A DNA stretch of 64,000 nt, from NCBI GenBank assembly GCA_964615305.1, contig CAZTNA010000004.1, positions 1 to 64,000 of the forward strand, written 5' to 3'. The notes beneath the pieces were generated by a model, which was given only the letters and a program-made list of their open reading frames with translations, searched no databases and was not told the origin of the DNA. This document shows, one piece after another, positions 45,001-52,993 of the stretch (position 1 is its first letter; each line of letters starts with the position of its first letter). The position numbers were made by a program, and so were the translations under genes. This stretch comes from Bog-950 sp964615305 (GTDB taxonomy: Bacteria > Bacteroidota > Bacteroidia > Chitinophagales > LD1).

Positions 45001-48000
45001 TTACACCTAGCATAACTACAACATATACTGTTTCTGTAATTGATGTAAATACATGTAGCGCTTCAACGTCTGCTACGGTGATAGTAAATAGCAATCCTAT
45101 TGCGGCTGTTAACCCTGCAACAATTGCCATTTGTAACGGAAACAACACAACTCTAACCGCCAGTGGAGGAGTAAGTTATTTGTGGAGTAATTCAGCAAAT
45201 TCAGCTAACATTTCAGTTTCGCCCACCGTTACAACAACTTATACTGTTACTGTTACAGATGCCAATGCCTGTACTGCATCAACTACTGCAACAGTTACAG
45301 TGAACAGTTTGCCCGTAGCGAGTGTTTCACCAGCAACCGTTGCCATTTGCAGCGGCAACAATACAACAGTAACTGCAAGTGGAGGGACAAGTTACCTATG
45401 GAGCAATACCGCCAACACGGCAAACATTATAGTTTCTCCAGTTGCAACTACAACATACACTGTAACTGTAACTGATGTTAACTCATGTTCTGCCACTTCA
45501 TCGGTTACTGTAACTGTAAACAATAACCCGGTTGGTGCTATTAATCCTTCGGCTATTTCTATTTGCAGTGGAAATAACACCACATTAACCGCCAGTGGAG
45601 GCACCAGCTATTTATGGAGCAATGCGGCCAACACTGTTTCCATTTCTGTTAACCCATTAGCTAGTACAACTTACAATGTTACAGTTACTGATGTTAATAG
45701 TTGTACAGGTACTGCATCAGCCGTAGTTACTGTAGTGCCGGCCATTTTGCTTTCTTATACTCAAACCAATGTAATTTGCAATGGACAAAGTAATGGCTCA
45801 ATAAACCTGACCGTATCAGGTGGGCAAGCTCCTTTTAGTTTCGTATGGAGTAACGGTGCAGCTACAGAAGATGTTTTGAATTTAACCGTAGGTACTTATT
45901 CAGTTGGAGTTGGTGATGCCGTTGGCTGCCTTGCTTTTGAAACAGTAAATATTACACAACCCACAGCGCTACTGGCAACTGAGACGCATACCAATGTAAG
46001 TTGCAACGGAACTGCAACGGGAAGTATAGATGTTTCTGTAAACGGTGGAACATCTCCCTATAACTATACATGGAATGACTCAAATACTAACGAGGATAGA
46101 AGTTCTTTGAGCGCGGGGCTTTATTTGGTAACTATTACAGATGCACTTAATTGTTCTACTACTCTTAGTGTTTCCATTACTCAACCTACTGTGCTTAATG
46201 TTACCGAATCGCATGTAATGGTTTCTTGTAATGGAGGAAACACCGGCAGTATAAATGTAAGCGTAACAGGCGCTACTAGCCCTTATACATTTGTTTGGAA
46301 TGATGCTGTAAATTTAGAAGACAGATCTGGGTTAGCAGCGGGCAGCTATTCGGTAACTGTTACTGATGATAATTTTTGCTCTGTATCAGTTAACGTTGGT
46401 ATTACACAGCCTTCAGCATTTTTACTGTCAGAAACGCATACTGTTGTTTCGTGCAGCGGAGGTAACAACGGCAGCATTGACATAACCGTAGCAGGAGCTA
46501 CACCAGCTTACACATATTTATGGAACGATGCTGCGACTGCCGAAGACCGTAACATGTTGCCATCAGGTGCTTATACCATTACAGTTACCGATAATAATTC
46601 ATGCACATCATCGCTTACAGTCAATGTGGGTAGTGTATCCGGTTTAAGCATTTCGGATACTCATACTGCAGTTTCATGTAATGGAGTAAGTGATGCTTCA
46701 ATAAACATTACAGTTAGCGGTAGTGCGCCTCCGTATAACTATTTGTGGAGTGATGCTGATACCAGTGAAGACAGAAACAATTTGCCGGCCGGAACTTATG
46801 GTGTAACAGCAACCGATGCTAACACCTGTCAGATTTCGCTTTCAGTTATTGTCAATGAACCTACGGCTTTGGTACTGACTGAAACACATTCAAATGTGTT
46901 GTGTAATGGAGGAAGTTCGGGGGGTATAGATCTAAACGTTACTGGAGCAACAGCCCCATACAGCTATATATGGAATGACGCTGTAATTACCGAAGACAGA
47001 ACACAGCTTTCAGCTAACAACTACACAGTTACTGTAGCTGATTTCAATATGTGTTCAGCTACTATGAGCATTGTAGTTTTAGAACCTACTGTTATAGTTG
47101 TTGCTGAAACACATTCGAATGCTTCGTGCAATCAATTTTCTGACGGCAGTATAAATGTAACTTTAAGCGGAGGCGTAAGCCCGTTTTCGTATATGTGGAG
47201 TGATGGACCTACTACTGAAGATAGATTTGGCGTGGCTGCAAGCACTTATGTTTTAACTGCAACGGATTTTAATCAATGCACTTCAACAGTTTCTGTTACC
47301 ATCTCTGAACCTTCAGCGGTAAATGTTGTAGAGACGCATGCCGATGTATTTTGCAACAGTGGTAATGATGCCACCATAGACATTACACCCGGAGGAGGTT
47401 CTTCTCCATATACGTTTAGTTGGAGTGATGCAGTAAATACCGAGGACAGAACCGGCATTTCGGCAGGTGTATATTCAGTAGTTGTAAATGATGTGAATTT
47501 GTGTTCTGCTTCATTGAGCATTATTATTAGTGAGCCAACGCAGATAGTAGTGGTTGAAGCCATAACAAATGCAAGTTGCGCTACGTATTCTGATGGTTCT
47601 ATTGTAGTAAATGTAGCCGGTGGAATTCCTCCTTACAACTATACTTGGTTGGGTAGTACAAACCAATCAGCAGTAATGTCGGGTGTTGGTGAAGGTTCTT
47701 ATTCTGTAACCGTAACTGACAATAATGGGTGTTCTCTGTCTGAAACGTACGTTGTAGTTGAACCAAACGGGATGACATTTTCTGATTCGTACGTTAACCC
47801 TACCTGCGTTACCAATCCGAACGATGGCAGTATTTCTATTCAGGTGAGTGGTGGGCTGCAGCCATATACGTTTCAGTGGAGTAACGCGGCAGCACAAACA
47901 AATCCGAGTGCACTGGGTCCGGGTGTTTACTCAGTAACTATGACAGATGCCAATAATTGTTCCCTCAGTTCAACATATGTGTTGAGCTATCAATATGTCT

Positions 48001-48524
48001 TTACGGTGGAAGCCACACCTGATGTAACCATAAATTTCGGAGAAAGCACAACACTTGGGTTTACAGTAACAGGGGCTCCCGGTAGTTTTGAAAATGTATG
48101 GTCGCCTTCAGGCTCGCTTAGTTGTTCAGATTGTGTTTCACCGGTTTCATCGCCACAGGTATCTACCACTTATCAGGTAGAGGTTACGAACAATGCTGGA
48201 TGCGTAGCAACTGATTTAGTTAAAGTAACAGTAGTGCCGAACTATGATGTGTTTGTTCCGAATGCGTTTACACCCAATGGTGACGGTAACAATGACGTGT
48301 TTACAATTTTTGGAAATATTAAGGCACTCGCTTTATTGAACATTCAGATTTTTAACCGATGGGGCGAAAAAGTGTATGAAAGCAGCGATCACAGATTTGA
48401 GTGGGATGGCTCATACAAGGGCGAGCTACAAAATCCACAAGTGTTTACCTGGCAGTTAAGACTTACTTTTTTGGATGGGCATATGGATGAATTGAGAGTA
48501 GGAACCATTACATTGGTAAGATAA
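42024..48524 (+). CDS. Giant T9SS adhesin with eight Ig-like and ten SprB repeats
   Basis: 2166 residues. Order: signal peptide (MIKKLLQVVSMLMWLSSKVVAQ), two PPC-like beta domains (about 25-330; GGGDVWFSVTVP, AADVWYRFRATG), a DUF11-like segment (about 335-500), one SprB-like and one divergent Ig-like unit, eight near-identical Ig-like units of about 71 residues (about 660-1235; each LTASGGxSYLWSN), ten SprB repeats of about 78 residues (about 1240-1990; core VSCNGG...PYxYxWNDAxxxEDR), a PKD-like segment and a CHU_C/type B sorting domain (PNAFTPNGDGNNDVF, FNRWGEKVYE). Likely a cell-surface adhesin. No T9SS machinery gene is nearby. Confidence 0.92.
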   Translation: MIKKLLQVVSMLMWLSSKVVAQAPANDDPCNAIPLTVGTTCNFSPYTNANATATTGVPAPGCASYGGGDVWFSVTVPSSGSLTFNSNTGVITDGGMAIYYATSCNGTFTLIECDDDDSPNGLMPFITSVGLTPGSTVYIRFWEYGNNGNGTFRLCVFDNSPPPPVPSTTCLTPTPDICINACDMGTLPAPPPCSGTANQVGAAVAFSLSNIGATSANPYSTIAPCAIPAADVWYRFRATGTQLLLSLTSTTDVLNQPNVSLYNGSNCNALLPVQCFVGTVAGLAVTYAPLTPNDYYYIQISGADPADVGNFNLQLSNNTLCATCLLGSDLTVTPAPVNGTYNAGQTVDFCFTVTNYNQTAVNWLHGVDLNFGPGWDVATLTPTSIPGSCNVTAGANWGFYNSVTGTALGVTYGPGFFYETSSGGPGLDGNPGNNFGDAGVGTTCPRTFCWRITTNQTGSCIDGASLNVAINTTGDYESGSWTSSGCTQDPIVNFNAALSCCPQALISTVPCTCGSTNGSATATGQGLNPPFDYTWSDALGTTLQTVVNVAGSNTLSGLLPGQYFVTVVDANNCTSIQTATVASTGSITATANNTGPYCPGGTISLSSTAGATSYAWSGPSGFTATTQNATQSSATVAMSGTYTVTITDAGGCTATATTNVMVNPNPTASITPVSGAICSGQITTLTASGGGTYLWSNAASSAAVSVSPVGTTTYTVTVTNNGCSDTATATVNVNANPIASISPATSTICNGQSTSLTASGGVSYMWSNFTNTASITVSPSITTSFTVTVTDANACTATATGSVVVNSNPMAVVNPASDTVCIGVSTTLTASGGNSYLWSNGANTSSITVTPIANITFTVTVTDANTCTSTTSASVNVNGLPIPTISPANVTICNGQSTTLTANGGISYLWSNTATTSGITVSPLITTTYTITVTDANNCSSSTSRTVNVNPNPIPAINPASVTICNGNSTTLTATGGTNYLWSNAANTVSITVTPSITTTYTVSVIDVNTCSASTSATVIVNSNPIAAVNPATIAICNGNNTTLTASGGVSYLWSNSANSANISVSPTVTTTYTVTVTDANACTASTTATVTVNSLPVASVSPATVAICSGNNTTVTASGGTSYLWSNTANTANIIVSPVATTTYTVTVTDVNSCSATSSVTVTVNNNPVGAINPSAISICSGNNTTLTASGGTSYLWSNAANTVSISVNPLASTTYNVTVTDVNSCTGTASAVVTVVPAILLSYTQTNVICNGQSNGSINLTVSGGQAPFSFVWSNGAATEDVLNLTVGTYSVGVGDAVGCLAFETVNITQPTALLATETHTNVSCNGTATGSIDVSVNGGTSPYNYTWNDSNTNEDRSSLSAGLYLVTITDALNCSTTLSVSITQPTVLNVTESHVMVSCNGGNTGSINVSVTGATSPYTFVWNDAVNLEDRSGLAAGSYSVTVTDDNFCSVSVNVGITQPSAFLLSETHTVVSCSGGNNGSIDITVAGATPAYTYLWNDAATAEDRNMLPSGAYTITVTDNNSCTSSLTVNVGSVSGLSISDTHTAVSCNGVSDASINITVSGSAPPYNYLWSDADTSEDRNNLPAGTYGVTATDANTCQISLSVIVNEPTALVLTETHSNVLCNGGSSGGIDLNVTGATAPYSYIWNDAVITEDRTQLSANNYTVTVADFNMCSATMSIVVLEPTVIVVAETHSNASCNQFSDGSINVTLSGGVSPFSYMWSDGPTTEDRFGVAASTYVLTATDFNQCTSTVSVTISEPSAVNVVETHADVFCNSGNDATIDITPGGGSSPYTFSWSDAVNTEDRTGISAGVYSVVVNDVNLCSASLSIIISEPTQIVVVEAITNASCATYSDGSIVVNVAGGIPPYNYTWLGSTNQSAVMSGVGEGSYSVTVTDNNGCSLSETYVVVEPNGMTFSDSYVNPTCVTNPNDGSISIQVSGGLQPYTFQWSNAAAQTNPSALGPGVYSVTMTDANNCSLSSTYVLSYQYVFTVEATPDVTINFGESTTLGFTVTGAPGSFENVWSPSGSLSCSDCVSPVSSPQVSTTYQVEVTNNAGCVATDLVKVTVVPNYDVFVPNAFTPNGDGNNDVFTIFGNIKALALLNIQIFNRWGEKVYESSDHRFEWDGSYKGELQNPQVFTWQLRLTFLDGHMDELRVGTITLVR

Positions 48525-48666
48525 GTTGTGCTGATTCTACTTTTGTATTAGCTTTATAAGAACGATCAATATATTTCCTCATTTTATCGACCGCGTAACA
48601 AGTGATCAACAAGTGCATTCATTAGTAGTATTCTCACACAGATTTTATTGCCGATAGTTAATCCGT

Positions 48667-49596
48667 ATGGCAAACGTTGCATTTATATTTCACGGAAAAA
48701 TTGAAAACCGGAGCAAAATATTTTTGAATCTGAAAGAAACATTCGGAGCAGCACACCAGTTAACAAGTTATGTAACTAAAAGCGTGGGTCATTCAATAGT
48801 GTTAGCTGAACAGGCTGTAAGAGAAGGTAGTACACATGTAATATGTGTAGGTGGGGATGGCAGTCTGAACGAAGTAGCAAACGGCCTAATGAATGTAAAA
48901 AAAACTCAAAGCAGTGAAGGTTTCAGGAAAGTGAGATTAGGCGTTTTACCTATGGGTACAGGCAACGACTTTGTTAAAAGTGTAAGTGTCCCCAAACATG
49001 CTGAGGGATTGAAGCGAGTTATTGAGGCAGATTCGTATAAAACTATTGATCTTGGATTAGTAGAGTTTAAAAATAAGTTTGGCGAAGAGCAAAAGCGATA
49101 TTTCGTCAACATAACTGATATAGGAATGGGCGGTGTTGTGGCTCAGCGCCTAAGCGGCTATTCCAAGTGGATGGGGTCCACTCTTACTTATCAGCGGGCC
49201 ATTCTAACAACCTTGCTTACATATAAGCACCAACCTGTTATTGCTAAGGCGGATAGCTTTTCATTTGAAGGTAAGATCATGAACTTAATTATTGCCAATG
49301 GTAAATACTTTGGTAGCGGGTTAGGAATTGCTCCGGACGCTATTACAGATGATGGAGTTTTCTCGATTGTAATTCTAGGTGAAATTTCCTTCTTAGATTA
49401 CATTAAAAATTTGGGAAGTGTTCGAAACTGTCAAAGAGTTTCTCATCCCGAACTTCACTACAAAACCGCCAAAGAAATGTCTATTTTCTCACAATCTGGA
49501 CCTTTGCCCATTGATATGGATGGTGAGTTCATTGGGTTTTCACCCATGAAAGTTACAGTGACTCACCAAGCAATAAAGTTTTTAACCGGTGAATGA
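48667..49596 (+). CDS. Diacylglycerol kinase-family lipid kinase (YegS/DagK type)
   Basis: 309 residues with the DAGK catalytic core: GGDGSLNEVANGLM (ATP-binding, about 62-75), LGVLPMGTGNDFVKS (about 98-112) and the C-terminal region with PLPIDMDGEFI. It phosphorylates a lipid such as diacylglycerol, or possibly a sphingoid base, in the inner leaflet. The family call is firm; substrate is not. Confidence 0.9.
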   Translation: MANVAFIFHGKIENRSKIFLNLKETFGAAHQLTSYVTKSVGHSIVLAEQAVREGSTHVICVGGDGSLNEVANGLMNVKKTQSSEGFRKVRLGVLPMGTGNDFVKSVSVPKHAEGLKRVIEADSYKTIDLGLVEFKNKFGEEQKRYFVNITDIGMGGVVAQRLSGYSKWMGSTLTYQRAILTTLLTYKHQPVIAKADSFSFEGKIMNLIIANGKYFGSGLGIAPDAITDDGVFSIVILGEISFLDYIKNLGSVRNCQRVSHPELHYKTAKEMSIFSQSGPLPIDMDGEFIGFSPMKVTVTHQAIKFLTGE

Positions 49597-49614
49597 AATT
49601 GCACAGCAAAAATT

Positions 49615-49640
49615 AAAATGTCACGGAATTGTCATTTTTT
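49615..49640 (+). terminator. Weak terminator-like hairpin after the lipid kinase
   Basis: AAAATG and CATTTT form a 6-bp AT-rich stem around 12 bases, with extra T residues. Weak. Confidence 0.35.
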
Positions 49641-49715
49641 AGTTAATCCGGCAATTCCAGCTATCATATATAGCTATAACTGATATTCTTGTAGTACAAA
49701 ATTTTGTTACTTAGT

Positions 49716-49838
49716 ATGGATGGAGGTTTTATTGCCCATGTACTGACAAAATATAAAGGCAGTATTTTAGTAGTGCTGCTTGTTATCAGTAGCGTACTTT
49801 TACTATTTGATATTGCACTAAACTTTTTTAAGCATTAA
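49716..49838 (+). CDS. Possible 40-aa single-pass membrane micro-protein
   Basis: An open frame of 40 codons starting MDGGFIAHVLTKYKGSILVV, with one strongly hydrophobic segment (ILVVLLVISSVLLLFDIAL) and a short C-terminal NFFKH. Composition and topology look like a real membrane peptide, but nothing in the family sense is recognised and the ribosome-binding region is not informative. Confidence 0.4.
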   Translation: MDGGFIAHVLTKYKGSILVVLLVISSVLLLFDIALNFFKH

Positions 49839-50031
49839 CGCACAAGTTGCTTTGTTTTAAGAATTAGCCTAACGGCTATTGTTTTTAAGTAAAACAAGCG
49901 TGTGTTTTTCCTATTTGATTCCCTTGTTTGAAATCTATTATCGTTTATGTGTTGTTGCCATAGCTGAAGCCGGGTAAATCATATCTCATAGAAAACACAA
50001 TGCAACAGTAAAATTTAGTAAGGTGTTACAA

Positions 50032-50178
50032 TTATTCTGTTTTGGTTGAGTAAAATGCGGCAATACCAATAGCTACCCACACTAATCCTTTTATTAGGAA
50101 AAATAAGAACCCCAATACACCTATACGTTTAAGCCACTTTACAATCCTTAGTTCAGTTTTGCTTTTTGGTGATTCCAT
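50032..50178 (-). CDS. Small conserved-looking membrane protein (48 aa)
   Basis: 48 codons starting MESPKSKTELRIVKWLKRIG, followed by one membrane segment (VLGFLFFLIKGLVWVAIGI) and AAFYSTKTE. The WLKRIGVxGFLFFLIKGLxW pattern looks like a small Bacteroidota membrane peptide I have the impression of seeing elsewhere; that is not a search result. It is on the same strand as, and 106 bases beyond, the Cys-rich micro-gene, and could be the tail of the same transcript. Confidence 0.6.
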   Translation of the reverse strand: MESPKSKTELRIVKWLKRIGVLGFLFFLIKGLVWVAIGIAAFYSTKTE

Positions 50179-50284
50179 TGTCAGTTACAATATGTTTGTA
50201 TTTGGCAGCAGGCCTGATTCGTAATTTGTTAAGTGAATGTTTCTCATCACAATAAACGGTTTTGTTCGGTATGCAAAGTGGTAA

Positions 50285-50431
50285 CTATCGTTTCGGACAT
50301 TTTTTACAACGTTTCCCATCTTTGTAGCTTTTACAACATTTGTTCTTTTTAGTGCAAGAAAACTTTGAATTTACAGGTTTTAAAATTTCTGTAAATACCT
50401 TTAACCCATTGCCTGGTTTCCAATCTATCAT
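50285..50431 (-). CDS. 48-aa Cys/Lys-rich micro-protein
   Basis: 48 codons starting MIDWKPGNGLKVFTEILKPV, with a basic tail carrying five Cys (FSCTKKNKCCKSYKDGKRCK, then KCPKR). The C-x5-CC-x8-C-x2-C pattern suggests metal or redox binding. Its ATG overlaps the stop of the preceding 38-aa gene (ATGA), the mark of coupled translation, which supports both frames. No signal peptide is visible. Function unknown. Confidence 0.65.
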   Translation of the reverse strand: MIDWKPGNGLKVFTEILKPVNSKFSCTKKNKCCKSYKDGKRCKKCPKR

Positions 50432-50544
50432 CGCTCTAGTTTTGAAAAAAATATTGTAGCTAAAAACAAAACGGCAAAAATTAAGGCTACTAAAACCAAT
50501 TCTTTATTTGCCATTATCCATTCGTAGATGTTCTTCAATTTCAT
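50428..50544 (-). CDS. 38-aa single-pass membrane micro-protein
   Basis: 38 codons, MKLKNIYEWIMANKELVLVA followed by the rest of a membrane segment (LIFAVLFLATIFF) and SKLER. It begins 10 bases after the TonB receptor stop and overlaps the next Cys-rich gene by ATGA, so it looks like the sixth member of the imelysin operon. Function unknown; peptides of this kind often anchor or regulate a transporter or respiratory complex. Confidence 0.6.
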   Translation of the reverse strand: MKLKNIYEWIMANKELVLVALIFAVLFLATIFFSKLER

Positions 50545-50554
50545 TTGGTGCAGT

Positions 50555-52993
50555 TTAAAATGTATTGAATTTATTCTCTTTAATCTTCTCGTTCAGTTTA
50601 ATGCCTAAGGTAAAGTAGAAAGTGAGTGGTTCTGCAGGAATAATTCCAGGTCCGGGATAACTAACTGCTCTGCGCGTAAAGTATTTATTGTTAGATAAAT
50701 TATTGATGCCTGCCTGTAGTTGTATGCATTTTATAGAATACTTAGCGCTCCAATCAAGTATGTAGTAAGCAGGTATAGCTCCGTTTACTGCAGTAGATGT
50801 AAACTCAGCATTAGTTGCATCAGTAAATTGCTTTGATGTAAATGCTCCTTGAATAGTTGTACTGAATTTCTTGTAACGATAAGTTATACCCGCGCGTATG
50901 CTAAGTTGAGGAGCAAACTCGAGATAATTACCAATCACGTTGATATAAGGAGATTTTACATACACGGCATTCGTGTAGCCCCCACTTACAAAAAGAGATA
51001 AGTTACCCGTACGTTTCGAAATTTTAGCCGCTGCAAAAAAATCTGCTTCAACATAAAGTTCTATACCTAAACTGCGGGTGGTTCCAACATTCGTTGTGTA
51101 TCGGAAAATATTGTAAGCACTGTCAACTATTTGAATTTGCCCAATGCGGTTGTTGTACTGCAGCCAATAGCCGCTAGCATCAAAACTAAACCAGTTCCCA
51201 ATTTCGCCCCGGTAACCTAAATCGAGATTAAACCCATTTTCATCTTTCAAATTTGGGTTTACCATTTGACTTATACGTATTACACGCATATCTGTAAACG
51301 TTATGCCACGGTAGTTTTGTGAAAAGTTGGAGTAGAGTTCGGTTTCTTTCCAGATGTTATAACTAATGCCTAATCCCAACAACACAAAATTTCTGCTGAA
51401 TTTACGAGATTCATTTATGTTTTGTGTTGATACAATTTCATTCTGAACTTGCCTGTAAAACCCATTTGCCTTTGTTTGAATATGCTCATAACGAATGCCA
51501 GGAGTTATTTTTACGCGGTTAGAAATATTGAAAACATTTTCTGCAAACAAGGCTACATTTAACCCCGGAAACTTGTAATCGCTGCTTTGTAAGCTATCAG
51601 CAGCGAATTCAAAATCAGCATCGTTGCCGTTGTCTGCAAAGCCTTGCTGCTTGCGGGTTTCTCCGGTGTAAAAACGTCCTCCAATAAGCAGTGAACTCAA
51701 GCTTTTCTTGATGTAATATTTCCATAAATATCTTAGTTCTGCTCCCAGGTTTCTGTAATTGTCTGAAATTAAGTCGCGATTCTTGCTCTCGTCATCTATG
51801 CGGTTAGCAGGACCGAGATAACCAACGGCATTGCGTGAACCGAGAAAACCCCAAACCCTTATGTTGAGTTGATGAAATGCGCTGTGCTTGTAGGTGAGAG
51901 AAAGTGCCAGAATGTTCCATTGTGTAGCAAACCAGTTTCGGTTTCGTAACGAAATTTTTGCGTTGTTGTTGAACTGTGCATCCGTTAACCCTCCGCTTTG
52001 CTGCGCTATATATTTGCTAAAAGTATACTCTGCGTGTAGCGATAGTTTTTCGGTGCATTGGTAGCCAATGTTTGCAAATGCATTGTGAAGTGTATAACCA
52101 CCATTTGGTCTCCAACTTTCGCCTTGCTTGTAATTGTAATAGCCATAATAGTTAAAACACTTTACTGTTCCTCCAATGCTGTTAAACGTGTTCACCAGTT
52201 TATAAGCACCGGCTGTAGTAAACGATGTCCACTCAAATATTTTATCGGCAGCTGCACGTTGTAAAACATAGTTTAACATGCCGCCAAACTGTGGGCCGTA
52301 TTGTAAAGATGCCGCACCGCGCACTACTTCAATTCTTTCAGTGGCTTCAGAGGGTGGCACGTAATAAGCGTCCGGATAGCCGAGGGCATCGGCACTCATG
52401 TCGTAACCATTTTGACGCATATTGAAATTAGAAGTGCGGTTAGGGTCAAGTCCACGAGCTGCAATACCAATCTGCAAACCGGCTGCATCGCTTTCCCAAA
52501 TGTTAATGCCCGGCACTTTAGAAAATATTTGGCGCGAACAATTTACTGCAAGGTTGGCATTCATACTCTTCAGCAATATCACTTCGTTCTTTTTTCCATC
52601 ATATACCGCTACTCCGTCTACACTTTTTAACCTTGTAATGCCAAATGTGTTTTGTTTTTCTTCGACAGTAACTGCAGGAAGTTGATTGACAAAAGGGATT
52701 ACCGCCACTGAATCAAGTATTACATGGTCATCTATAATTGTAACTTGAACAACTTTGCGTTCAAATGTTAAGCTCTTAAACACTACTCTGTATTTGCCCG
52801 GATATAAATTGTTGAATGAAAAATTTCCGATACTATCCGTTCTTGTTTTAGTTTCGTTAGGTTCTAATTCAACCAGTAAGTTGCAAACCGGATCTCCTGT
52901 TTGTGTATTGAATACTCTTCCTGAGATTGATAAATATTTAGCCTGTATTGGCATACACAGTAAGATGAAAGTGCAGCAAAGCAAGTGTTTCAT
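50555..52993 (-). CDS. TonB-dependent outer-membrane receptor (FecA/siderophore type)
   Basis: 812 residues: signal peptide (MKHLLCCTFILLCMPIQA), a carboxypeptidase-regulatory-like beta domain (about 20-105; ISGRVFNTQTGDPVCNLLVE), a plug domain (about 120-265; SRQIFSKVPGINIWESDAAG, IEVVRGAASLQYGPQFGGML) and a 22-stranded barrel ending LTFYFTLGIKLNEKIKENKF. The plug resembles ferric-citrate and similar receptors. It overlaps the HTTM gene by 4 bases, so it is part of the imelysin operon, and should import the metal or chelate that the operon serves. Confidence 0.9.
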   Translation of the reverse strand: MKHLLCCTFILLCMPIQAKYLSISGRVFNTQTGDPVCNLLVELEPNETKTRTDSIGNFSFNNLYPGKYRVVFKSLTFERKVVQVTIIDDHVILDSVAVIPFVNQLPAVTVEEKQNTFGITRLKSVDGVAVYDGKKNEVILLKSMNANLAVNCSRQIFSKVPGINIWESDAAGLQIGIAARGLDPNRTSNFNMRQNGYDMSADALGYPDAYYVPPSEATERIEVVRGAASLQYGPQFGGMLNYVLQRAAADKIFEWTSFTTAGAYKLVNTFNSIGGTVKCFNYYGYYNYKQGESWRPNGGYTLHNAFANIGYQCTEKLSLHAEYTFSKYIAQQSGGLTDAQFNNNAKISLRNRNWFATQWNILALSLTYKHSAFHQLNIRVWGFLGSRNAVGYLGPANRIDDESKNRDLISDNYRNLGAELRYLWKYYIKKSLSSLLIGGRFYTGETRKQQGFADNGNDADFEFAADSLQSSDYKFPGLNVALFAENVFNISNRVKITPGIRYEHIQTKANGFYRQVQNEIVSTQNINESRKFSRNFVLLGLGISYNIWKETELYSNFSQNYRGITFTDMRVIRISQMVNPNLKDENGFNLDLGYRGEIGNWFSFDASGYWLQYNNRIGQIQIVDSAYNIFRYTTNVGTTRSLGIELYVEADFFAAAKISKRTGNLSLFVSGGYTNAVYVKSPYINVIGNYLEFAPQLSIRAGITYRYKKFSTTIQGAFTSKQFTDATNAEFTSTAVNGAIPAYYILDWSAKYSIKCIQLQAGINNLSNNKYFTRRAVSYPGPGIIPAEPLTFYFTLGIKLNEKIKENKFNTF

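Noticed and set aside
44312..45604. Several minus-strand open frames across the repeats of the 2166-residue adhesin
   Set aside because: They recur with the repeat period and are low-complexity shadows of the repeat coding frame.
44000..47990. Tandem DNA repeats as a possible CRISPR array
   Set aside because: Repeat units are 210-235 bases, coding and degenerate; there are no short identical repeats with unique spacers and no cas genes.
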